A stretch of 64,000 bases of DNA, taken from Streptomyces davaonensis JCM 4913 (GTDB taxonomy: Bacteria > Actinomycetota > Actinomycetes > Streptomycetales > Streptomycetaceae). The notes under the pieces were generated by a model. The model made no database searches. It saw only the letters and a list, made by a program, of their open reading frames with translations, and was not told the DNA's origin. Where the stretch lies: NCBI RefSeq assembly GCF_000349325.1, contig NC_020504.1, positions 5,428,053 to 5,492,052 on the forward strand, given 5' to 3'. The position numbers were made by a program, and so were the translations under genes. Below are positions 34,040 through 42,272 of the stretch, one piece after another. Every line of letters begins with the position of its first letter. The first letter of the stretch is position 1.

Positions 34040-34948
34040 ATGCGTATTCGCGCCACTGTGGCCGCCGTCTCCGGCGCCCTGGCCCTGTCCGCCTTCGCCG
34101 TGCCGGCCGCGCAGGCCGACGACTCCGGCTCCGCCTACCGCGCCGACGTCGCGAAGGTCCGTGCGGCCCACGCCAAGAGCGCCTTCGGCACCCGCGCGGA
34201 CGCCCCGTACGACATGGACGTCACCTTCTCCAACTTCAAGATCGCCAAGACGGTCAAGGTCGGCGCGAGCGAGCGGGTCTCGACGACGGTCACCTACACG
34301 ATGACCCACGCCGCGGACATCGACATCAAGGCCGCGGACTTCGCCACCGGCCCCTACATCTACAAGGGTTCCTTCACGGCCCCCGACAACATGCTGTTCG
34401 GCAACAACCCGGCCACCTGCACCGCCACCTCGGACACCGTCGCCAACTGCACCGGCAAGATCGACATCTACCCGTCCGAGGGCGAGCTGGTGAACTCCGA
34501 CGCCGGCACCTGGAAGGGCGCGGCCCTCGCGCTCGCGCAGAACGGCCAGGACCCGCTCGGCGAGAACTACGACATCACCAAGGTCGGTTACGCCGACCAG
34601 GGCGACCTCGGCAGCACGCTGGTCCAGCGCGTGTCCAGGCTGACGGTCAACGCCTCGCCGGAGCCGGTGCAGAAGGGCAAGACCATCACGGTCACCGGCA
34701 AGCTGACCCGCGCCAGCTGGGACAGCAACAAGTACGTGGGCATGCCCAGCGGCCAGAAGGTGACCCTCCAGTTCCGCAAGGCGGGCACCTCGGCGTACAC
34801 CAACGTCAAGGGCATCCAGACCACCACGGACGGCGCCCTGAAGACGACGGTCACGGCGGTCGAGGACGGCTACTACCGCTTCACGTACGCGGGCATCACG
34901 AGCACGGCGGGCGTGAGCGCCAAGGGCGACTTCATAGACGTCCAGTAA
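34040..34948 (+). CDS. Secreted protein, tandem paralogue 2
   Basis: 302 residues with almost the same signal peptide as the upstream gene (MRIRATVAAVSGALALSAFA, cleaved after about A26). The carboxy domain (about 195-302) is nearly the same as in paralogue 1, with LTVNASPEPVQKGKTITV, GMPSGQ, NVKGI and GDFIDVQ at the end. The amino half (35-190) is clearly diverged, including a different Cys pair (CTATSDTVANC). This pattern suggests a gene duplication followed by divergence of the exposed half, probably the binding part. Function is unknown. The region before the ATG is also similar to that before gene 1. Confidence 0.78.
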   Translation: MRIRATVAAVSGALALSAFAVPAAQADDSGSAYRADVAKVRAAHAKSAFGTRADAPYDMDVTFSNFKIAKTVKVGASERVSTTVTYTMTHAADIDIKAADFATGPYIYKGSFTAPDNMLFGNNPATCTATSDTVANCTGKIDIYPSEGELVNSDAGTWKGAALALAQNGQDPLGENYDITKVGYADQGDLGSTLVQRVSRLTVNASPEPVQKGKTITVTGKLTRASWDSNKYVGMPSGQKVTLQFRKAGTSAYTNVKGIQTTTDGALKTTVTAVEDGYYRFTYAGITSTAGVSAKGDFIDVQ

Positions 34949-34960
34949 GAGGAACTCGCC

Positions 34961-35004
34961 AAGGGGCGCGGGGAACTGCGCGACAAGCCCCACCGGGCCC
35001 GCAG
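34961..35004. repeat. Dispersed Streptomyces intergenic repeat
   Basis: AAGGGGCGCGGGGAACTGCG followed by CGACAAGCCCC and GGGCCCGCAG matches a short repeat found between genes throughout Streptomyces chromosomes (recognised from memory). It lies between the secreted paralogue and the convergent P-type ATPase. Confidence 0.6.
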
Positions 35005-35029
35005 CCAACAACGCGCCCCCCAGCTCAGC

Positions 35030-37423
35030 TCACGCGGGGAACCGGCGGTCGACCCACTTCCACACGAACTCCAGGGCGGCCGCCGCCACCACCGAGATCC
35101 CCACCGCGATCCACGGCATCGTCACCCCCACCAGCTTCAGCGCGAAGAACTCCTGGAGCCAGGGCACCGCCAGCACCAGCACGAACCCCAGCCCCATGGA
35201 CGCGACCAGAGCCACCCGCCACCACGTGTACGGCCGCGCGATGATCGCCAGCACCCACATGGAGATCAGGAACAACGTCAGCGTCGCCGCACTGGTCTCC
35301 GCGTCCAGCGCGCCCTCACCCACGTAAGAGTGACGGGCGATCAAGTACGTCAGGAACGTCGCGACCGCCGCCACCACGCCCCCCGGGATCGAGTACCGCA
35401 TCACCCGCCGTACGAAGTGCGGTTTCGCCCGCTCCTTGTTGGGTGCGAGAGCGAGGAAGAACGCCGGGACACCGATGGTCAGCGTGGACAGCAGCGTCAA
35501 GTGCCGGGGCAGGAACGGGTAGTCCACCTGCCAGCACACCACCAGCACCGCCAGCAGCACCGAGTACACGGTCTTCACCAGGAACAGCGTGGCGACCCGG
35601 GTGATGTTCCCGATGACCCGCCGCCCCTCGGCGACCACCGAAGGAAGCGTCGCGAAGCTGTTGTTGAGCAGCACGATCTGCGCCACCGCGCGGGTGGCCT
35701 CCGAACCCGAGCCCATGGCCACGCCGATGTCGGCGTCCTTCAGGGCCAGGACGTCGTTCACGCCGTCGCCGGTCATGGCGACGTTGTGCCCGTGGGACTG
35801 GAGCGCGCCCACCATGTCCCGCTTCTGCTGCGGGGTGACGCGCCCGAACATCGTGGCCTCGTCGAGGGCCGTCGCCATCGCGTCCCGGTCGCGCGGCAGG
35901 GAGCGGGCGTCGACGGTCGTCCCCATCAGCCCGAGCTTGTTCGCGACCGCGCCCACGGAGACGGCGTTGTCGCCGGAGATGACCTTGGCCCGGACGTTCT
36001 GCTCGGCGAAGTAGCGCAGGGTGTCGGCGGCGTCGGGCCGCAGCCGCTGCTCCAGGACGACGAGCGCGGCCGGCTTGGCGTCCACGGCGGGCTCGGAGTC
36101 GTCCAGGTCGCGTGCGGTGCGGGCGAGGAGCAGGACGCGCAGGCCCTGTTCGTTGAGCCGCTCGGTCTCGGCGAGGGCGCCGTCGTCGGGGGCGAGCAGC
36201 ACATCGGGCGCCCCCAGCAGCCACGTACTGGACTCGCCGTTGCCCTCGCTGAAGGTGGCGCCGCTGTACTTGCGGGCGGAGGAGAAGGGCAGCGACTCGG
36301 TGCAGCGCCAGTCCTCGGTGTCGGGGTAGGCGTCGATGATGGCCTGGAGGGAGGCGTTGGGGCGGGGGTCGGACTCGCCGAGGGCGCCGAGCACCCTGCG
36401 TATGTACTCCTCGTCCTGGCCGCCGAGCGGCCTCAGCTCGGTGACGTCCATGCCGCCCTCGGTGAGGGTGCCGGTCTTGTCGAGGCAGACGGTGTCGACG
36501 CGGGCGAGCCCCTCGATGGCGGGGAGTTCCTGGACGAGGCACTGTTTTCGGCCAAGTCGGATGACGCCGATGGCGAAGGCGACGGAGGTGAGCAGGACCA
36601 GGCCCTCGGGGACCATGGGGACGATGCCGCCGACGGTACGGGCGATGGAGTCGTCGAGGTCCTTGTCCTTCACGACGAGCTGGGTGACCACCAGGCCGAG
36701 CGCGGCCGGGATCATCATCCAGGTCACGTACTTGAGGATGGTGGAGATGCCGGAGCGCAGCTCGGAGTGGACCAGGGTGAAGCGGCTGGCCTCCTCGGCG
36801 AGCTGGGCGGCGTAGGCCTCGCGGCCCACCTTGGTGGCCTGGAAGGCGCCGCCGCCCGCGACCACGAAGCTACCGGAGAGGATCTGGTCCCCGGGCCGCT
36901 TGACGACCGGGTCGGCCTCCCCGGTGAGCAGCGACTCGTCGATCTCCAGACCGTCGGCCTCGACGCACACCCCGTCCACGACGGCCTTGTCGCCCGGCCC
37001 GATCTCGATCAGGTCGTCCAGCACGATCTCGGCGGTGGTCACCTCGGCGGCCACCCCGTCGCGTCGCACGGTGGGCCGGGCCTCGCCGATCACGGCGAGC
37101 GAGTCCAGGGTCTTCTTGGCGCGCCACTCCTGGATGATGCCGATGCCGGTGTTGGCGAGGATGACGAAGCCGAACAGGCTGTCCTGGATCGGCGCGACGA
37201 ACAGCATGATCAGCCAGAGCACGCCGATGATCGCGTTGAACCGGGTGAAGACATTGGCCCGGACGATCTCGACCATGGACCGGCTGCTGCGCACCGGGAT
37301 GTCGTTGACCTGCCCCCGCGCGACCCGTTCGGCCACCTCGGCGGCGGTGAGTCCGCCCGTACCCACCAAAGCGGGCAGCGCGCGTTCGGAATCGACTTCG
37401 GTGCCCGCGTCGATGTGCGTCAT
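35030..37423 (-). CDS. P-type cation-transporting ATPase (CtpE-like, probably Ca2+)
   Basis: 797 residues with the full P-type plan. The actuator motif SLLTGEADP has TGE at 167-169, and helix 4 carries VPEGLVLL (about 271-278), typical of P2-type pumps. The phosphorylated aspartate is D315 in DKTGTLTEGG, followed by MTGDGVNDVLALKDADIGVAMG in the hinge and a C-terminal set of six helices. Length and the MVPEGL motif match what I recall of mycobacterial CtpE, a calcium importer. Ion selectivity is therefore inferred, not proven. Start ATG 37423. It is convergent with the secreted paralogue at its left. Confidence 0.9.
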   Translation of the reverse strand: MTHIDAGTEVDSERALPALVGTGGLTAAEVAERVARGQVNDIPVRSSRSMVEIVRANVFTRFNAIIGVLWLIMLFVAPIQDSLFGFVILANTGIGIIQEWRAKKTLDSLAVIGEARPTVRRDGVAAEVTTAEIVLDDLIEIGPGDKAVVDGVCVEADGLEIDESLLTGEADPVVKRPGDQILSGSFVVAGGGAFQATKVGREAYAAQLAEEASRFTLVHSELRSGISTILKYVTWMMIPAALGLVVTQLVVKDKDLDDSIARTVGGIVPMVPEGLVLLTSVAFAIGVIRLGRKQCLVQELPAIEGLARVDTVCLDKTGTLTEGGMDVTELRPLGGQDEEYIRRVLGALGESDPRPNASLQAIIDAYPDTEDWRCTESLPFSSARKYSGATFSEGNGESSTWLLGAPDVLLAPDDGALAETERLNEQGLRVLLLARTARDLDDSEPAVDAKPAALVVLEQRLRPDAADTLRYFAEQNVRAKVISGDNAVSVGAVANKLGLMGTTVDARSLPRDRDAMATALDEATMFGRVTPQQKRDMVGALQSHGHNVAMTGDGVNDVLALKDADIGVAMGSGSEATRAVAQIVLLNNSFATLPSVVAEGRRVIGNITRVATLFLVKTVYSVLLAVLVVCWQVDYPFLPRHLTLLSTLTIGVPAFFLALAPNKERAKPHFVRRVMRYSIPGGVVAAVATFLTYLIARHSYVGEGALDAETSAATLTLFLISMWVLAIIARPYTWWRVALVASMGLGFVLVLAVPWLQEFFALKLVGVTMPWIAVGISVVAAAALEFVWKWVDRRFPA

Positions 37424-37551
37424 GCATTCGACGGTACGTGCGGATTTACGGCTTCACCCGCCGAGTGCGCGGAAGATCCGACCTGGGGAGGACGGGCAAC
37501 GGGGCGAAATGGTGCCGTGGTTGTACGCCGTGGGCCACTGAGACGCCGTGG

Positions 37552-37818
37552 CTACTGCGCCGCCGCGGCGGCGGCCCGCTTGATGGCGGCGTCCCGCTTG
37601 CGGACGTACCAGATGCCGATCAGGCCGAGCCCGGCGCCGGCCAGGCAGGTCCACAGCCACCAGGTGTGCCCGTGGTCGTCGAACCAGCCGTAGAACGGCA
37701 GCTGGACCAGGAAGAGGACGAACCAGATGATCGTGCCGCCGACGATGGTGGGGACGACGGGCCCCTCCAGGGGCTCGGGCGCCTCGTGCTTGATGGGTCC
37801 CGTGAAGAATCCGGCCAT
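37552..37818 (-). CDS. DUF2530 membrane protein
   Basis: 88 residues. A cytosolic amino end with KHEAPEPLEGPVVPT precedes two transmembrane helices (about 24-43 and 52-71) joined by FYGWFDDHGHTWW, and ends in a basic tail (RKRDAAIKR). This pattern matches the DUF2530 family strongly. Function is unknown. It lies upstream of the P-type ATPase gene in the same direction, separated by 128 bp, and diverges from the purine permease gene. Confidence 0.9.
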   Translation of the reverse strand: MAGFFTGPIKHEAPEPLEGPVVPTIVGGTIIWFVLFLVQLPFYGWFDDHGHTWWLWTCLAGAGLGLIGIWYVRKRDAAIKRAAAAAAQ

Positions 37819-37936
37819 GCGGGACAGCTTACGAGGCTTTCCGGTCTACGCGCGGAGATGGCTGTTCGCGGCTTTATATGTTCATACTGAAACGATTTGT
37901 GTCTGACCACTTCTCTTCGTAGGAACCACCAAGCAC

Positions 37937-39337
37937 ATGCCCGCATCCGGCGCCCTCGACCGCTACTTCAAGATCTCCGAACGCGGCAGCACCCTGCCCC
38001 GTGAGATCCGTGGCGGCTTCGCCACCTTCTTCGCGATGGCCTACATCATCGTGCTGAACCCGATCATCCTGGGCAGCGCGAAGGACATGTACGGCCACCA
38101 GCTCGACAACGGCCAGCTGGTCACCGCCACCGCGCTGACGGCGGCCTTCACCACCCTCCTGATGGGTGTCATCGGCAATGTGCCGATCGCGCTGGCCGCG
38201 GGCCTGGGGGTGAACTCGGTGGTCGCGCTCCAGCTCGCGCCCCGGATGTCCTGGCCGGATGCCATGGGCATGGTGGTCCTGGCGGGCTTCGTGGTGATGC
38301 TGCTGGTCGCCACGGGGCTGCGCGAGCGGGTGATGAACGCGGTGCCGTTCGGGCTGCGCAAGGCCATCTCGATCGGTATCGGCCTGTTCATCATGCTGAT
38401 CGGTCTGGTGGACTCCGGCTTCGTCTCCCGCATCCCGGACGCCGCCCAGACCACCGTCCCGCTCCAGCTCGGCAGCGACGGTCACCTCAACGGCTGGCCG
38501 GTGCTGGTCTTCGTCCTGGGCGCGCTGCTGACGCTCGCGCTCATCGTGCGCAAGGTCTCCGGCGCCATCCTGATCTCGATCGTCACCATGACCGTCGTCG
38601 CGGTGATCATCGAGATGGTCGCGGACATCCCCTCCTGGGGTCTGACCACCCCGAAGTGGCCCGGCAACCCGGTCGCCACCCCCGACTTCGGCCTGGTCGG
38701 CGAGGTCAGCCTGTTCGGCGGCTTCGACAAGGTCGGGATGCTGACCGGCATCCTGTTCGTCTTCACGGTCCTGCTGTCGTGTTTCTTCGACGCGATGGGC
38801 ACGATCATGGGCGTCTCCGACGAGGCCAAGCTGACCGACGCCCAGGGCCAGATGCCCGGTATCAACAAGGTCCTCTTCGTCGACGGCCTCGCGGTCGCGG
38901 CGGGCGGTGCCAGCTCCTCCTCGGCCACCACGGCCTTCGTGGAGTCCACGGCCGGCGTCGGCGAGGGCGCCCGCACCGGCTTCGCCAACCTCGTCACCGG
39001 CGGCCTGTTCACCGCGGCGCTGTTCCTGACGCCGGTCGCCACCATGGTCCCGTCGCAGGCGGCCACGCCGGCGCTGCTCGCGGTCGGCTTCCTGATCCTC
39101 GCGAACTCCGTCAAGGAGATCGACTGGGCCGACTACACGATCGGGATCCCGGCCTTCATCACCATGGTGATGATGCCGTTCACCTACTCGATCACCAATG
39201 GCATCGGCATGGGCTTCATCACCTTCGTGGTGCTGCGGCTCGCGGCCGGGCGGGGCAAGGAGATCCCCGCCGCGATGTATGTCGTGGCCGCCGTCTTCAC
39301 CTTCTACTACCTGATGCCGGCGCTGGGCCTGACCTGA
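37937..39337 (+). CDS. NCS2-family purine permease (AzgA-like)
   Basis: 466 residues, about 13 helices. Conserved phrases include FATFFAMAYIIVLNPIILG at TM1, GVNSVVALQLAP, SCFFDAMGTIMGVSDEA (about 277-293) and ASSSSATTAFVESTAGVGEGARTGFANL (about 327-354). These place it in the AzgA/GhxP group of adenine-guanine-hypoxanthine proton symporters rather than uracil permeases. The AT-rich leader (37870-37920) includes GAAACGATTTGTGTC but no clear purine operator or riboswitch. A ribosome binding site is not obvious: TAGGAACC lies about 12 nt before ATG 37937. It is followed by a convergent ribbon-helix-helix gene. Confidence 0.93.
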   Translation: MPASGALDRYFKISERGSTLPREIRGGFATFFAMAYIIVLNPIILGSAKDMYGHQLDNGQLVTATALTAAFTTLLMGVIGNVPIALAAGLGVNSVVALQLAPRMSWPDAMGMVVLAGFVVMLLVATGLRERVMNAVPFGLRKAISIGIGLFIMLIGLVDSGFVSRIPDAAQTTVPLQLGSDGHLNGWPVLVFVLGALLTLALIVRKVSGAILISIVTMTVVAVIIEMVADIPSWGLTTPKWPGNPVATPDFGLVGEVSLFGGFDKVGMLTGILFVFTVLLSCFFDAMGTIMGVSDEAKLTDAQGQMPGINKVLFVDGLAVAAGGASSSSATTAFVESTAGVGEGARTGFANLVTGGLFTAALFLTPVATMVPSQAATPALLAVGFLILANSVKEIDWADYTIGIPAFITMVMMPFTYSITNGIGMGFITFVVLRLAAGRGKEIPAAMYVVAAVFTFYYLMPALGLT

Positions 39338-39372
39338 GCCGCGGGCGTCGTCCGACCTGAGCCGCGGGCGTC
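39331..39372. repeat. 19-bp exact tandem direct repeat at gene ends
   Basis: GACCTGAGCCGCGGGCGTC occurs at 39331-39349 and again at 39354-39372, with a 4-bp spacer (23-bp period). The first copy holds the permease stop codon and the second reaches the stop of the convergent gene. Confidence 0.95.
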
Positions 39373-39553
39373 AGGTGACGCCGTAGAACTTCTCCGTCTC
39401 CTCGACGGCGGTCTGGAACCGCTCGTCGAAGTCGTCCCGAATGAGCGTCCGGACCACATAGTCCTGGACGCTCATTCCTCTTTTGGCCGCATGGTGCCGG
39501 AGCCGTTCGAGCAGCTCCCCGTCGATCCGCAGGCTGAGCACGCTGGTCCCCAT
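39371..39553 (-). CDS. Small ribbon-helix-helix protein (CopG/Arc type)
   Basis: 60 residues: an N-terminal beta strand LSLRIDGELLERLRHHAAKR with the following helix and the turn GMSVQDYVVRTLI make a typical ribbon-helix-helix DNA-binding dimer unit. The tail DDFDERFQTAVEETEKFYGV is acidic and could bind a partner, as antitoxin tails do. No toxin gene is adjacent, so it is either an orphan antitoxin or a small regulator. It is convergent with the purine permease across a 19-bp repeat. Start ATG 39553 is the only reasonable one. Confidence 0.82.
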   Translation of the reverse strand: MGTSVLSLRIDGELLERLRHHAAKRGMSVQDYVVRTLIRDDFDERFQTAVEETEKFYGVT

Positions 39554-39707
39554 GCGTCGAGGGTCACCTCAGGCGGCCGGGCCGCGGGTCGCTTTCCGGA
39601 CGTGGCTCACTCATATGGGTGATGGCAGGGTTCAGTGGTCAGGGTCACGGGCATCCGGGCGCGCCCCGAGTGGTCTTTAGTCAGGGTAATGAGTTAACCT
39701 AAACAAC

Positions 39708-40145
39708 ATGCCGGACCTTACCCATGGCGACGACGCTGCCGCCGTGAACTCCCTGCGATCCGCTGTCATGCGGCTCTCCCGTCGACTCAAGCACCAGCGG
39801 GTCGACGAGTCGCTGAGCCCCACCGAGATGTCGGTGCTCGGCACCCTGTCCAACTGCGGCCAGGCCACCCCGGGCGAGCTCGCCCGCAAGGAGCATGTCC
39901 AGCCGCCGTCGATGACCCGCATCGTGGCGTTGCTGGAGGGCAAGGGTCTGGTCCGCCTGGAGCCGCACCCCGAGGACCGGCGCCAGAAGGTCGTCACGAA
40001 GACGGAACAGGCCGAGGCGATGCTCGCCGAGAGCCGCGCCAAGCGCAACGCCTTCCTGGCCGCCCTGGTCGACGGCCTGGACGAGGACGAGTGGGCGAAA
40101 CTCCGCGCCGCCGCCCCCGTGCTGGAGAAGCTCGCGCACCTGTAA
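39708..40145 (+). CDS. MarR-family transcriptional regulator
   Basis: 145 residues with a winged helix-turn-helix (about 45-100): ELARKEHVQPPSMTRIVALLEGKGLV and the wing PHPEDRRQKVVTKT, flanked by dimerisation helices. It is followed by an MFS exporter 28 bp downstream, a classic regulator-pump pair controlled by small aromatic or drug-like ligands. No Shine-Dalgarno precedes ATG 39708, and TAACCT ends 8 nt before it, so the message may be leaderless. The AT-rich upstream segment with GTTAAC is the probable operator. Confidence 0.92.
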   Translation: MPDLTHGDDAAAVNSLRSAVMRLSRRLKHQRVDESLSPTEMSVLGTLSNCGQATPGELARKEHVQPPSMTRIVALLEGKGLVRLEPHPEDRRQKVVTKTEQAEAMLAESRAKRNAFLAALVDGLDEDEWAKLRAAAPVLEKLAHL

Positions 40146-40173
40146 GCAAGGTCTACGAAGGAGGCGACCCCCT

Positions 40174-41523
40174 TTGAGTACGGGACCCGGAGCAGCTTCC
40201 GCCCCCGCACCACACCCCCCTACTACGAAGTCCTCTACTGCGAAGTCCTCGATGTTCAGCTCGCTGAGCGTCCGCAACTACCGCCTGTACTTCATCGGGC
40301 AGGTCGTCTCCAACACCGGCACCTGGATGCAGCGCATCGCCCAGGACTGGCTGGTGCTCAGCCTCACCGGCTCCGCGACGGCCGTCGGCATCACGACGGC
40401 CCTCCAGTTCCTCCCGATGCTGCTCTTCGGCCTCTACGGCGGCGTCCTGGTCGACCGCCTGCCCAAGCGCCCCACGCTGCTGGTGACCCAGACGGCCATG
40501 GCGCTGACGGGCCTGGCCCTGGCCTTCCTGACCCTCACCGGACACGTCGAGGTCTGGCACGTCTACGTCGCCGCCTTCGCCGTGGGCCTCGCGACGGTCA
40601 TCGACAACCCCGCCCGGCAGACCTTCGTCACCGAGATGGTCGGACGTGACCAGCTCCAGAACGCGGTCAGTCTGAACTCGGCGAACTTCCAGTCCGCGCG
40701 GCTGGTCGGCCCTGCGGTGGCCGGCCTGATGATCACGGGCGTGGGCACGGGCTGGGCCTTCCTCTTCAACGGCCTGTCGTTCGTCGCGCCGATCGCCGGG
40801 CTGCTGCTGATGCGCGCCCGTGACCTGCACGTCGTCGAGCGCTCCCCGCGCGCCAAGGGCCAGCTGCGGGAGGGCCTTCAGTACGTCGCCGGGCGCCCGG
40901 AGCTGATCTGGACCATCGTCCTGGTCGGGTTCGTCAGCACCTTCGGCTTCAACTTCCCCGTCTACCTCTCCGCCTTCGCCGACGACGTCTTCCACGCGGG
41001 CGCCGGCTCCTACAGCCTCTTCAACACCCTGATGGCGGTGGGCTCGCTCTCAGGCGCCCTACTGGCAGCCCGCCGCGGCACCGCCAGGTTCCGGGTCCTG
41101 GTTGCGGGCGCGGTGGCCTTCGGCACCCTGGAGATAGTGGCGGCCCTGGCCCCCTCCCTGTGGCTGTTCGCCCTGCTCATGGCCCCGATCGGCATGTTCG
41201 GCATGACGGTCAACGTCACCGCCAACAGCAGCGTCCAACTCAGCACCGACCCGGCGATGCGGGGCCGCGTGATGTCCCTCTACATGATGGTCTTCATGGG
41301 CGGCGCCCCTCTGGGAGCCCCCATCGCAGGCTGGATCACCGACGCGTACGGCGTCCGAGCGGGCCTGGCAGCGGGCGGCGCGATCGCCGCGCTCGCGGCG
41401 GCCGTGATCGGCCTGGTCCTGGCCCGAGTCGGCAACCTCCGCCTGACGGTGGGCTGGAACCGGGGGCATCCGGTGGTCCGCTTCGTACCGAGGGAGCGGG
41501 AGCAACTGGCGACGGTGGCGTAG
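40174..41523 (+). CDS. MFS exporter of the MarR-MFS pair
   Basis: 449 residues from TTG 40174, justified by AAGGAGG (40159-40165) 8 nt upstream. About 30 Pro/Ser/Thr-rich residues precede twelve helices. The family signature is VRNYRLYFIGQVVSNTGTWMQRIAQDWLVL at TM1, then GVLVDRLPKRPTLLVTQ (MFS loop) and NPARQTFVTEMVG. This is the MFS-3 or EntS-like exporter group. It is co-transcribed with the MarR gene (28-bp gap) and precedes thpR by 24 bp. The exported compound is unknown; drug or metabolite efflux is the usual role. Confidence 0.92.
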   Translation: MSTGPGAASAPAPHPPTTKSSTAKSSMFSSLSVRNYRLYFIGQVVSNTGTWMQRIAQDWLVLSLTGSATAVGITTALQFLPMLLFGLYGGVLVDRLPKRPTLLVTQTAMALTGLALAFLTLTGHVEVWHVYVAAFAVGLATVIDNPARQTFVTEMVGRDQLQNAVSLNSANFQSARLVGPAVAGLMITGVGTGWAFLFNGLSFVAPIAGLLLMRARDLHVVERSPRAKGQLREGLQYVAGRPELIWTIVLVGFVSTFGFNFPVYLSAFADDVFHAGAGSYSLFNTLMAVGSLSGALLAARRGTARFRVLVAGAVAFGTLEIVAALAPSLWLFALLMAPIGMFGMTVNVTANSSVQLSTDPAMRGRVMSLYMMVFMGGAPLGAPIAGWITDAYGVRAGLAAGGAIAALAAAVIGLVLARVGNLRLTVGWNRGHPVVRFVPREREQLATVA

Positions 41524-41547
41524 GGGTGTGGCGGTGAGACTGAGGGC

Positions 41548-42120
41548 ATGAGACTTTTCGCCGCGCTGCTCCTGCCGGAGGACGTTTCGCGCGAGCTGGC
41601 CGCTGAGGTGGACCGGCTGAAGACGCTGCCCGGTGCGGATGCGCTGCGCTGGACCGGCCGCCCCGGGTGGCACTTCACCCTCGCCTTCTACGGCGAGGTC
41701 GACGACGACGCCGTACCGGACCTGTCGGACCGGCTCGCGCGCGTCGCGCACCGTACCGAGGCCTTTCCGCTGGCCCTTCGCGGGGGCGGGCAGTTCGGGC
41801 ATGGGCGGGCGCTGTGGGTGGGCGCGGACGGTGCGGCGGCGACCATGCGGCTGCTGGCCGACCGGGCGGAGGCCGCGGGGCGGAAGGCGGGGGTGGCGAT
41901 GGGGGAGCATCGGCGGTACAAGGCGCATCTGACGGTGGCGCGGAGTCGGCACGCGGTGGATGTGCGGGAGTATCTGGCGACCCTGGACGACTTCAGCGGG
42001 CGCAGCTGGACGGTGGCGGAGCTGGTGCTGATGCGCAGCAGCCTGCCGAGGTCCGGGGTGCCGGGGGAGCAGCCCCGGTACGAGGCGGTCGCCCGCTGGC
42101 CGCTCGGGGCGGCCGGTTAG
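41548..42120 (+). CDS. thpR: RNA 2',3'-cyclic phosphodiesterase ThpR (2H superfamily)
   Basis: 190 residues with both catalytic 2H motifs: HFT (H42-T44 in WHFTLAFYGEV) and HLT (H127-T129 in RYKAHLTVARS). The family opens 2',3'-cyclic phosphates of RNA to 2'-phosphates and was long named 2'-5' RNA ligase. The start at ATG 41548 gives MRLFAALLLPEDV, the usual family opening. It follows the MFS gene by 24 bp in the same direction, which may be coincidental read-through. RNA repair or tRNA processing is the usual suggested role. Confidence 0.93.
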   Translation: MRLFAALLLPEDVSRELAAEVDRLKTLPGADALRWTGRPGWHFTLAFYGEVDDDAVPDLSDRLARVAHRTEAFPLALRGGGQFGHGRALWVGADGAAATMRLLADRAEAAGRKAGVAMGEHRRYKAHLTVARSRHAVDVREYLATLDDFSGRSWTVAELVLMRSSLPRSGVPGEQPRYEAVARWPLGAAG

Positions 42121-42129
42121 GCTCGTTGT

Positions 42130-42219
42130 GTGGACCCGAAAACCCGGAACCGGATCATGGCCGGTGTGCTTGTGCTGATGTTCGTCGTCGTGGCTTTGGC
42201 GGCGGCCCTCGGTAAGTAG
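42130..42219 (+). CDS. 29-residue single-pass membrane peptide
   Basis: GTG 42130 opens a 29-codon frame reading MDPKTRNRIMAGVLVLMFVV and then VALAAALGK, stop TAG 42217-42219. It has a charged start and one hydrophobic helix. A near-identical short peptide occurs at this spot in other Streptomyces, as I recall. It starts 9 bp after the thpR stop. Function is unknown. Confidence 0.6.
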   Translation: MDPKTRNRIMAGVLVLMFVVVALAAALGK

Positions 42220-42272
42220 TGCGAGGAGTGAGTGGGGCGCCCCGCACCGGGGCGCCCCCTCCACGCCTCCCG

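Noticed and set aside
35330..37693. A 787-codon + strand open frame
   Set aside because: Antisense to the P-type ATPase; a Gly/Val/Asp-rich shadow with no domain.
37819..37936. Purine riboswitch before the AzgA-like permease
   Set aside because: The leader is AT-rich but has none of the conserved loop or junction sequences.
39371..39553. Toxin-antitoxin pair centred on the ribbon-helix-helix gene
   Set aside because: No toxin-like frame is adjacent on either strand; the neighbours are a permease and a MarR gene.
39680..39700. Iron-box (DmdR1-type) operator before the marR gene
   Set aside because: Only the right half (TTAACCTAA) resembles the consensus; the left half does not.
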